A stretch of DNA of 14,098 nucleotides from a bacterium (GTDB lineage Bacteria; Patescibacteriota; Minisyncoccia; Phycocordibacterales; UBA1550): contig JAKANJ010000010.1 of assembly GCA_021823825.1 (NCBI GenBank), forward strand, positions 1 to 14,098, written 5' to 3'. Both the position numbers and the translations under genes were made by a program. Positions 1-4,371 of the stretch are shown here, piece after piece. Under the pieces are notes generated by a model, which ran no database searches, was not told the DNA's origin, and saw nothing but the letters and a program-made list of their open reading frames with translations. Every line of letters starts with the position of its first letter. The first letter of the stretch is position 1.

Positions 1-531
1 CGACTCAATTGATTCTTTCCACATACCAAGTCGGTATTCCTCATCAGTAGCTCGTGGTTCAACCTGGATCCGTTCATATTTTTCTTTATCATTTTTATCA
101 ACTTCTTGCTGTCTTTCCATGACATTTAAAGCCAGAACCTTTAAGTCTTCTGGATTTTTGTATCGCCTCCGTCCAATTTCGTTAAAAAGCTGTACAAGGG
201 TATTTGGGCGGTCATGAATCATTCCGCGCACAAAATCACTATGTGAAATATTTTCAAAAAAATTGTTGATGTGCCGTTCTCCGTCTTCGTCAAGAAGAAC
301 GTTATTGATTGACAGATCATTGGCCTCAATAATATTTGTTGGTAGGTCTACTACTTTACTCAGGCGCTCAAGAAGCGGCACCTTGCGCATGGGCGCAGTC
401 GCAAGACGATCCTTGTACTCAGTATAAAACTGCTCAAAACTCTTTGGTTTTGACTCGGTCTTTATTTCAAAATTTTTCTCTTCTTTGTGTTGTTCTGAAA
501 CTGCCTTATAATAAAAATTTTCTATTGACAT
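1..531 (-). CDS. Hypothetical protein, C-terminus cut by window edge
   Basis: An open frame of 177 codons with no stop runs from an ATG at 531 off the left edge. The product begins MSIENFYYKAVSEQHKEEKN, is hydrophilic and charged, and has no signal peptide or membrane segment in the visible part; it looks cytoplasmic and mostly helical. A motif-like stretch IGRRRYKNPEDLKVLALNVM lies near residues 117-136. I do not recognise the family. A good -10 box (TATAAT) lies about 29 bp upstream of the ATG, so the gene probably has its own promoter, separate from the HD-domain gene behind it. There is no clear Shine-Dalgarno sequence. The long open frame and its promoter make it a real gene; the function is unknown. 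Confidence 0.8.
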   Translation of the reverse strand, partial: MSIENFYYKAVSEQHKEEKNFEIKTESKPKSFEQFYTEYKDRLATAPMRKVPLLERLSKVVDLPTNIIEANDLSINNVLLDEDGERHINNFFENISHSDFVRGMIHDRPNTLVQLFNEIGRRRYKNPEDLKVLALNVMERQQEVDKNDKEKYERIQVEPRATDEEYRLGMWKESIES

Positions 532-560
532 GATATTGTTATGAAAACAAGGATATCTAT

Positions 561-588
561 ATTATACACACGAATCGTGCTATCTTAA
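561..588 (-). promoter_or_regulatory. Promoter for the left-edge gene, with palindrome between -35 and -10
   Basis: Read on the minus strand there is TTAAGA (583-588), a 16-bp spacer and a perfect TATAAT (561-566), pointing at the ATG at 531. The spacer holds an 11-bp perfect palindrome, CACGAATCGTG (569-579), in a position where a bound repressor would block polymerase. The -35 overlaps the last codons of the HD-domain gene. That this is a promoter is well supported; that the palindrome is an operator is inference. Confidence 0.5.
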
Positions 589-1125
589 ATCCTTTAAAAA
601 ACTAATTAGGTTTGCAATGTGCTCATCAATGGGCACACCAAGCGAATCGCAACCAAGGTAAATTGAGCCTCGCTCAATTTTTGCAGCAAATGTTTTTTCG
701 CCAAGTCGTTTTTTGATGGAACTTACTTTCATCTCTCCGTAGGGAATTGGGTTTAATTTCCTGTATGCATAAAAAATTCCGCAAATCTCATCACAAGCAA
801 GCAGTCCTGCCGAGAGCTTTGTGTCTGGCAACTTGCTGAAACCATTAAACCCATACGCATGAACCTCCACCGCATGGATAAGTTCCTCAGGGTATCCCAA
901 TTCTTTAAACCAGCTTAGTGAGACCGCGGGGTGCGTCTCCGGATATTCCTCAAAATCAACATCGTGGAGAAGTCCAGTAATGTACCAAAGGTCAGGATTT
1001 TCCTGAAACAATTTCCCATAGCCTTCCATCGCAGTCGCAACCATTTTTGCATGGTAAAGCAGGTACTCATCTTTTGTATGCTTCTCTAAAACCTTTTGTG
1101 CTTCTTCTCTTGTTGGCAGAGCCAT
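580..1125 (-). CDS. HD-domain metal-dependent phosphohydrolase
   Basis: A 181-residue cytoplasmic protein made almost only of an HD domain. The metal ligands are visible: His25 (YHAKMV), the His54-Asp55 pair (GLLHDVDFEEYP), His89 (VEVHAYG) and Asp112 (ACDEICG). The order H...HD...H...D is that of small HDIG-type proteins, which hydrolyse phosphate esters of nucleotides or related metabolites; the substrate cannot be read from the sequence. There is no extra sensor or output domain. The ATG at 1125 is 13 bp after the stop of the 44-residue basic protein gene, so the two are probably co-transcribed. It has no clear Shine-Dalgarno sequence. The fold is certain; the exact reaction is not. Confidence 0.9.
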   Translation of the reverse strand: MALPTREEAQKVLEKHTKDEYLLYHAKMVATAMEGYGKLFQENPDLWYITGLLHDVDFEEYPETHPAVSLSWFKELGYPEELIHAVEVHAYGFNGFSKLPDTKLSAGLLACDEICGIFYAYRKLNPIPYGEMKVSSIKKRLGEKTFAAKIERGSIYLGCDSLGVPIDEHIANLISFLKDLR

Positions 1126-1138
1126 TTTAAAGATTGAA

Positions 1139-1273
1139 TTAGAGCGCGTCGTGCTTGTTTTTGCTTGGGCGAACCGCTGGTGGATTCTTTAATGCACGCC
1201 CTTTCTTTGCGCTTCCCTTTTTCTCAAGTGGAATGCGCGCCTTCACATTTCTCCCTAAATTATTTATGGTCAT
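1139..1273 (-). CDS. Small basic protein, 44 residues, unknown function
   Basis: A short frame from ATG at 1273 to TAA at 1139. The product starts MTINNLGRNVKARIPLEKKG and continues as a Lys/Arg-rich, proline-containing tail ending in KNKHDAL. It has no hydrophobic segment, so it would be a soluble, strongly positive protein that could bind nucleic acid or ribosomes (inference). Support for its being real: it fills the only space between two genes on the same strand; it ends 13 bp before the HD-domain ATG; and an extended -10 box (TGATATACT) ends 6 bp before its ATG, the arrangement seen at several other starts in this window. No family is recognised. It could instead be the transcribed leader of the HD gene. 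Confidence 0.5.
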   Translation of the reverse strand: MTINNLGRNVKARIPLEKKGSAKKGRALKNPPAVRPSKNKHDAL

Positions 1274-1279
1274 TAGAAC

Positions 1280-1288
1280 AGTATATCA
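1280..1288 (-). promoter_or_regulatory. Extended -10 promoter 6 bp before the small basic protein ATG
   Basis: Minus-strand TGA-TATACT, followed by 6 bp and the ATG at 1273. With a start site about 7 bp beyond the -10 box, the mRNA would begin at the start codon (leaderless). The -35 side is weak, as is common for extended -10 promoters. Confidence 0.5.
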
Positions 1289-1316
1289 TTCTAAATTTAA
1301 TTGATAAATGACTTTG

Positions 1317-1619
1317 CTATTTCTCGCCTTTAAGAATTATTCGCAGGTCAAAAGCTCCCCGCTCCTCAGATTTCTTTTTACGTAACTCCTCCACGCCAGC
1401 GTAGTCAGGTAATTTTTTAAGAGCATCAATCACTTCTATGACATCCGCCAATTCTTCCGAACTTCCCGCTTCGGAGAACTCCTTTGACTCTTCTTCAAGT
1501 TTTTTGATTAATTCAATTTTGTATTCTTCTGGGGTAGCGATTCTTTTTTCATAGGGAACCCCTTTTCCATCCAAAATATCAGGAATTTTGTCTCGAACCA
1601 ATTTATTATATTTTTCCAT
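1317..1619 (-). CDS. MazG-like all-alpha NTP pyrophosphatase (house-cleaning type)
   Basis: A 100-residue protein opening with YNKLVRDKIPDIL, the hallmark start of the small predicted non-canonical NTP pyrophosphatases related to MazG and phosphoribosyl-ATP pyrophosphohydrolase (COG4997-like). The Mg-binding acid motifs are present: LEEESKEF (Glu43/Glu44 and Glu47) and EELADVIEVIDAL (Glu56, Asp59). Family members hydrolyse an NTP to NMP and pyrophosphate and are thought to remove damaged or non-canonical nucleotides; the substrate here is unknown. The protein is soluble. There is no Shine-Dalgarno sequence before the ATG at 1619, but a strong one precedes a seven-codon mini-ORF that ends 7 bp upstream, which may couple its translation. 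Confidence 0.88.
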   Translation of the reverse strand: MEKYNKLVRDKIPDILDGKGVPYEKRIATPEEYKIELIKKLEEESKEFSEAGSSEELADVIEVIDALKKLPDYAGVEELRKKKSEERGAFDLRIILKGEK

Positions 1620-1626
1620 ATTTTAT

Positions 1627-1650
1627 TTAAATTACTTGAAACATGGACAC
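1627..1650 (-). promoter_or_regulatory. Possible leader mini-ORF (7 codons) before the MazG-like gene
   Basis: On the minus strand a strong Shine-Dalgarno sequence, GGAGGT (1657-1662), stands 6 bp before GTG at 1650, the best spacing. The frame reads VSMFQVI and stops at TAA (1627-1629), 7 bp before the MazG-like ATG, which has no Shine-Dalgarno sequence of its own. This could be a leader peptide from which ribosomes re-initiate. It might also be chance or a relic of a longer gene. Confidence 0.3.
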
Positions 1651-1735
1651 TTTGTTACCTCCACACAAAATTATCTGTAAATCAAAAGTTATACACACAG
1701 AAGTACGGATCAGGCCATTTTACTTAGCCTAATCA

Positions 1736-2002
1736 CTAGTTAATGGATGAAAGTACTTCTTTTTCATTATCAAAAACTTTTTTCCAAGAGTCTTTATCGT
1801 CCAAATTGATATCTCTTTTAAGTTTCAAATTATCACTCAACAGGTGGAGGATATCATTGTCCTCACCTATTAACTCTAAAAGCATCTTGGCCTCAACTTC
1901 GGGAAACCTAGAAAAAACTGAGACCAAATCTAGCTTATCTTTTTCAGAAAGAGTAGACCGCTCTAACTCTAATTTTAACTTTTCAAGTAAATCCTGTTTC
2001 AT
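1736..2002 (-). CDS. Small hypothetical helical protein
   Basis: An 88-residue, highly charged protein starting MKQDLLEKLKLELERSTLSE, predicted to be nearly all helix with short amphipathic or coiled-coil stretches (heptad-like leucines in the first 20 residues and again near LLELIGEDNDILHLLSDNLK). It has no cysteine, signal peptide or membrane segment. Its ATG is preceded by AAGGAG, which sits right on the TAA stop of the upstream membrane-protein gene, 15 bp away, so the two genes form a co-translated pair. I do not recognise a family. The strong acid/base mix and pairing suggest a cytoplasmic partner of the neighbouring membrane protein (inference). Confidence 0.7.
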   Translation of the reverse strand: MKQDLLEKLKLELERSTLSEKDKLDLVSVFSRFPEVEAKMLLELIGEDNDILHLLSDNLKLKRDINLDDKDSWKKVFDNEKEVLSSIN

Positions 2003-2017
2003 TTTTAGGTTAGCTCC

Positions 2018-2503
2018 TTATTGCAACGAATTAATTATTATTTCTGGTCCGCCTGTTGAACCACGATCGTGATACTGAAACGATACGTGTTCGTTTTGTG
2101 TTACATTCTTATATATTGATTCATTAACTTGAGCTTCAATAATTTTCCCATTAATTTCTAATTTAAGTGAATAATAGGGATTATCAAAGCCTGGATTAAC
2201 TGCTTTGTGGTAAGTTTTTTCAAGAATAACTCCTGACCCATTGTGTACTGCTTCCATTCTCTCAATTGCATTACTTTCAAGACGGAACATTTCATAAATT
2301 CCAGTCCCTACGGTCGCCGGAAGCAAGGTTAACGCTGATACGGTGACCATCATCCGTAAGATCTTACGTGCTTTATCACTAAGCCCTATTGACATACTAC
2401 TTTCTTTTTCAAGTAGATTTTTTACCCTGTTTTCTTCTTCCCCAATTTCTTTTTCGATATTAGTTTCTTGTTTGGGGGAAAACTTGTTTATGTTCTCAAA
2501 CAT
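2018..2503 (-). CDS. Single-pass membrane protein with C-terminal beta-rich domain, unknown
   Basis: A 161-residue protein. Residues 1-46 are a charged helical N-terminus (KEIGEEENRVKNLLEKES), residues 51-70 a hydrophobic helix (MMVTVSALTLLPATVGTGIY), and residues 85-161 a hydrophilic, probably beta-rich domain (GVILEKTYHKAV, YYSLKLEINGKIIEAQV, HVSFQYHDRG). The basic residues before the helix (KARKILR) suggest N-in/C-out, which would put the C-terminal domain outside the membrane. The C-terminal pattern resembles small uncharacterised bacterial domains of the 'GVV-x-EK-x-Y' kind, but I cannot name the family. An extended -10 box (TGATAATAT) ends 6 bp before the ATG, so the mRNA is probably leaderless. 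It is the first gene of a pair with the 88-residue gene. Confidence 0.75.
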   Translation of the reverse strand: MFENINKFSPKQETNIEKEIGEEENRVKNLLEKESSMSIGLSDKARKILRMMVTVSALTLLPATVGTGIYEMFRLESNAIERMEAVHNGSGVILEKTYHKAVNPGFDNPYYSLKLEINGKIIEAQVNESIYKNVTQNEHVSFQYHDRGSTGGPEIIINSLQ

Positions 2504-2509
2504 ATCAAA

Positions 2510-2518
2510 ATATTATCA
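2510..2518 (-). promoter_or_regulatory. Extended -10 promoter 6 bp before the membrane protein ATG
   Basis: Minus-strand TGA-TAATAT, then 6 bp, then ATG at 2503. An overlapping alternative is GATAAT with 8 bp. No convincing -35 is seen. The surrounding 40 bp are very AT-rich. Confidence 0.45.
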
Positions 2519-2575
2519 TAAATATTACAAAATAATGAATACAATTGTAACAATGGCGACTTTAGTAGCCAAATA

Positions 2576-2590
2576 GCTGGGGGCCTTGGA
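2576..2590 (-). pseudogene. tRNA-Gln 3'-end fragment (copy 1)
   Basis: Fifteen bases match the last 14 bases of the intact tRNA-Gln plus one flanking base, with one mismatch (C for A at position 8 of the plus-strand string GCTGGGGGCCTTGGA). Together with the five bases before it, it also matches 19 of 20 bases at 2745-2764, so the flank AAATA was copied too. The rest of a tRNA is absent. The 330-bp stretch 2504-2830 has no plausible protein gene. Confidence 0.55.
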
Positions 2591-2645
2591 CGCTTCGCTA
2601 TCTCACCCCTGGGAAACCCACAGTTTTCCCAATCCTTCCTCCACA

Positions 2646-2665
2646 GGGGAAACAAGTGTTTCCCC
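2646..2665. repeat. Perfect 8-bp hairpin GGGGAAAC/GTTTCCCC
   Basis: GGGGAAAC (2646-2653), loop AAGT, GTTTCCCC (2658-2665). A related, weaker hairpin GGGAAA...TTTCCC lies at about 2611-2630, so the same GGGAAA/TTTCCC theme occurs twice within 55 bp. There is no U-tract on either strand, so a simple intrinsic terminator is unlikely. Role unknown. Confidence 0.45.
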
Positions 2666-2681
2666 CCCCGACGCCCTTCCT

Positions 2682-2694
2682 GTTCGATTCCAAG
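2682..2694 (+). pseudogene. Inverted tRNA-Gln T-arm fragment
   Basis: GTTCGATTCCAAG on the plus strand equals the T-arm of the intact minus-strand tRNA-Gln (2898-2910), so this 13-bp piece lies in inverted orientation. It could be chance for a conserved T-arm sequence, but it sits among three other fragments of the same tRNA. Confidence 0.35.
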
Positions 2695-2749
2695 ACTCAA
2701 ATTATAAATAAAAAGCGCCATATCAACAATGGTACCTTTTATTTAAATA

Positions 2750-2860
2750 GCTGGGGGACTTGGAATCGCCTCTCGCATTGTTATGCTCGAAACCTTCGCT
2801 CTCTCTTCGAAAGCTGCGGCCCGATTCAGCTTCGCGAATCTAAATTAACGGCTTCAAAGG
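2750..2860 (-). pseudogene. Broken tRNA-Gln copy with a 66-bp insertion in the T-loop
   Basis: Two blocks match the intact tRNA-Gln in the same orientation and order. Block 2842-2860 (19 of 19) corresponds to tRNA positions 30-48, the anticodon loop and variable loop; block 2750-2768 (19 of 19, with one flanking base) corresponds to positions 54-71, the T-stem 3' side and acceptor 3' side. Bases 2835-2841 still resemble the T-stem 5' side and loop (AGATTCG against TGGTTCG). About 66 bp (2769-2834) separate the halves of the T-loop. The D-arm and acceptor 5' side are missing. The insertion has internal inverted repeats (AAGCTG/CAGCTT). It cannot be a functional tRNA as it stands. Confidence 0.6.
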
Positions 2861-2888
2861 GCAACCTATTGGTGGTTTCTAATCATTG

Positions 2889-2959
2889 CTGGGGGACTTG
2901 GAATCGAACCAAAATTAACGGCTTCAAAGGCCGCTGTCCTACCGTTAGACGATCCCCCA
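2889..2959 (-). tRNA. tRNA-Gln(TTG)
   Basis: A complete 71-base cloverleaf on the minus strand. Acceptor TGGGGGA pairs with TCCCCCA; the D-arm is GTC-TAACGGTA-GGAC; the anticodon stem GCGGC/GCCGT closes the loop CTTTGAA with anticodon TTG (2925-2927), which reads CAA (Gln); the variable loop is TAAT; the T-arm is TTTGG-TTCGATT-CCAAG; the discriminator is G. The 3' CCA is not encoded (G is followed by CAATG), so it must be added by a CCA-adding enzyme. Fragments of the same gene lie on both sides, but this copy keeps all stems. Confidence 0.95.
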
Positions 2960-2996
2960 GCAATAATTACAAACAACACCAATTCCTTCGGACCGG

Positions 2997-3024
2997 ATGA
3001 AACAGTAAACAAATACTGTTTCAT
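2997..3024. repeat. Perfect 11-bp inverted repeat between tRNA-Gln and its 5' fragment
   Basis: ATGAAACAGTA (2997-3007), loop AACAAA, TACTGTTTCAT (3014-3024), without mismatch. It lies upstream of the tRNA on the minus strand, right next to the detached 23-bp tRNA 5' end. It could be an operator-like site, a protective RNA hairpin, or the end structure of a small inserted element. No U-tract follows on either strand. Confidence 0.55.
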
Positions 3025-3026
3025 TA

Positions 3027-3049
3027 TCCTACCGTTAGACGATCCCCCA
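3027..3049 (-). pseudogene. tRNA-Gln 5'-end fragment
   Basis: Twenty-three bases identical to positions 1-23 of the intact tRNA-Gln (2937-2959): acceptor 5' strand plus the D-arm. The match ends exactly at the first base of the mature tRNA. Taken with the broken copy at 2750-2860, it supplies the missing 5' part, so the two could be halves of one disrupted tRNA gene with the intact tRNA now between them. Confidence 0.65.
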
Positions 3050-3140
3050 ATGAAAACACGACACTCTGGCAGAATACACCAAAATATCGCTCACGGCAAC
3101 GTTCGGCATGATAATTCTACCAAGGCTGGGCCATGCGGAG

Positions 3141-3193
3141 TTATCCACATATCCCTCCTAAAAAGCTCCGACCTTTTTAGGGAGTTATCCACA
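3141..3193 (+). promoter_or_regulatory. Two consensus DnaA boxes, 44 bp apart
   Basis: TTATCCACA occurs at 3141-3149 and 3185-3193, same orientation, each inside the 13-bp repeat GGAGTTATCCACA. This is the high-affinity DnaA consensus. The spacing is about four helical turns, and a hairpin lies exactly between them. They lie just downstream of dnaX. They may titrate DnaA, mark a regulatory site, or belong to an origin; two boxes and no dnaA/dnaN gene nearby are too little to call oriC. Confidence 0.5.
3157..3181. terminator. Hairpin behind dnaX, possible terminator
   Basis: CCTAAAAAG (3157-3165), loop CTCCGAC, CTTTTTAGG (3173-3181): a perfect 9-bp stem 16 bp past the dnaX stop. The T-run lies inside the stem, not after it, so it is not a classical intrinsic terminator, though such A/T stems can work in both directions. 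Its place between the two DnaA boxes leaves another role open. Confidence 0.4.
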
Positions 3194-3197
3194 GGTG

Positions 3198-4232
3198 CTA
3201 TTTCCCTGCAATGCGGAGCAGAGCCAGCTCAAGCGAGAGGCCAGGAACAGATGACACGCGCACGCTATCGTATGCAGACAAAAACACTGAGAGCTCCTTT
3301 GACGTGAGCGTCTGCCCCGCATCTTTTGCAAGCTCGTCAATAAGTACCAAATCCTCCGCAGAAAAGTCCTCTTCAAGACGTGCGTGAGAGCCAGGAACAA
3401 AACGTGCCATTATAATCGCTCTCATTTTTCGCAACAATAAATCAAGGAATGTTTTTTCTTCAACTCCCCTCTCCACCGCGCGACCGAGAGCAACCAATCC
3501 TGCCTCAACATCTCTCATTGAAACAGCTCGAAGAAAATCATTAACGGTGCGCCCGTCTGGCGCTCCCGTGACCATCTCTACTTCTAGCGGTGAAATAACT
3601 TTATCTGACGATGCGGCGATAACTTTTTCAAGAGTGCCGAGCGTGTCACGGAATGAACCGTCGCCCAAAAGAGCGATAAGGTCAGCGCTAGATTTTTCGA
3701 GCGTATATCCCTCTTTCTTTGCAACACGCAAAACGAGCGATTTAAGAATTGATTGTGACGGTTTTTCAAAACGAAAACTTTGGCAACGAGAAACTACGGT
3801 TTCGGGAAGTTTGTTTTCCTCTGTTGTCGCAAGAATAAACACGACGTGTCGCGGAGGTTCTTCAAGCGTTTTCAATAATGCATTAAAAGCTTCCTTTGTG
3901 AGCATGTGAGCCTCATCTATAATATAAACTTTGTATGGTGAACGCATTGGCACCGTGTGCACCGCATCGCGAAGCGCCCTAATGTCGTCTATGCCACGAT
4001 TTGACGCAGCATCTATTTCATAGATATCGTCGTCATGGGTACCAATAGCACGGGCAAAAATTCGTGCAATCGAAGTTTTGCCCGTGCCCCTTGATCCAGA
4101 AAAAAGATACGCATGACCTATCGCCTCTCCCTTAATGGCTCCCGTGAGTGTTTTTACAACCATATCCTGCCCGATAACTTCGTCAAAAGTTTCGGGACGA
4201 TATTTACGGTACAAAGCGATGCTTGCTGACAT
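3198..4232 (-). CDS. dnaX: DNA polymerase III subunit gamma (DnaX), short form without zinc module
   Basis: The AAA+ clamp-loader ATPase, which opens and loads the sliding clamp. Start chosen at ATG 4232 (MSASIALYRKYRPETFDEVIGQ), the usual DnaX opening; an upstream ATG at 4259 would add nine unconserved residues. Visible parts: Walker A GSRGTGKTS (46-54), IDAASNRGIDDIR (73-85), Walker B IIDEAH (104-109), sensor 1 LATTEENKLP (134-143), the SRC arginine finger (148-150), and sensor 2 GDGSFRDTLG near 195. The zinc-binding loop with four cysteines normally found between Walker A and IDAAS is absent: only about 15 residues and no cysteine lie there. At 344 residues it stops after the collar domain, so the tau-specific DnaB- and alpha-binding domains are missing. 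No Shine-Dalgarno sequence; an extended -10 lies 7 bp before the ATG. Confidence 0.96.
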   Translation of the reverse strand: MSASIALYRKYRPETFDEVIGQDMVVKTLTGAIKGEAIGHAYLFSGSRGTGKTSIARIFARAIGTHDDDIYEIDAASNRGIDDIRALRDAVHTVPMRSPYKVYIIDEAHMLTKEAFNALLKTLEEPPRHVVFILATTEENKLPETVVSRCQSFRFEKPSQSILKSLVLRVAKKEGYTLEKSSADLIALLGDGSFRDTLGTLEKVIAASSDKVISPLEVEMVTGAPDGRTVNDFLRAVSMRDVEAGLVALGRAVERGVEEKTFLDLLLRKMRAIIMARFVPGSHARLEEDFSAEDLVLIDELAKDAGQTLTSKELSVFLSAYDSVRVSSVPGLSLELALLRIAGK

Positions 4233-4239
4233 ATGGATA

Positions 4240-4248
4240 AGTATACCA
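4240..4248 (-). promoter_or_regulatory. Extended -10 promoter 7 bp before dnaX ATG
   Basis: Minus-strand TGG-TATACT, then 7 bp, then ATG at 4232. It supports the shorter DnaX start, since the upstream ATG at 4259 would lie before this promoter, and predicts a leaderless mRNA. Confidence 0.55.
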
Positions 4249-4325
4249 AAAATGACCAATTAGGGCTAAGGGGTTATATATGAGTTCTTGCATAGGTATT
4301 TAAACTGGAAAACAACTTGATAATC

Positions 4326-4334
4326 TGCTAAAAT
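4326..4334 (+). promoter_or_regulatory. Extended -10 promoter for murJ
   Basis: TGC-TAAAAT on the plus strand, with a start site expected near 4341. That is 6-7 bases before GTG at 4348 and about 30 bases before ATG at 4372. It diverges from the dnaX promoter about 80 bp away. Confidence 0.4.
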
Positions 4335-4371
4335 CGGTTGACTTTATGTGATTTATTGCGTTCACCCCCCG

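Noticed and set aside
336..533. A 65-codon plus-strand frame opposite the left-edge gene
   Set aside because: The minus-strand frame is open through the whole interval, has a promoter and sensible composition; the plus frame has neither.
562..570. TTATACACA, a match to the relaxed DnaA box
   Set aside because: It coincides with the -10 box (TATAAT on the minus strand) of a convincing promoter, so the match is better explained as part of that promoter.
1689..1697. TTATACACA, a second relaxed DnaA-box match
   Set aside because: Isolated, and it overlaps a minus-strand TATAAC -10-like string upstream of the MazG-like gene. It is not part of a cluster.
2656..3000. A 114-codon plus-strand frame through the tRNA-Gln region
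   Set aside because: It is a read-through of the antisense of the tRNA and its fragments (the WGTWNR repeats in it are tRNA sequence). It has no ribosome site.
2504..3197. The whole non-coding block as a replication origin
   Set aside because: Only two DnaA boxes, no clear DNA-unwinding repeat array, and no dnaA or dnaN in view. I kept the box pair as a finding but do not call oriC.
3050..3307. An 85-codon plus-strand frame over the DnaA boxes and the dnaX end
   Set aside because: It overlaps the end of dnaX, has no ribosome site, and its sequence resembles no protein.
4234..4259. Longer DnaX start at ATG 4259
   Set aside because: The extra nine residues are not family-like, and the extended -10 box lies inside that extension, 7 bp before the ATG at 4232.
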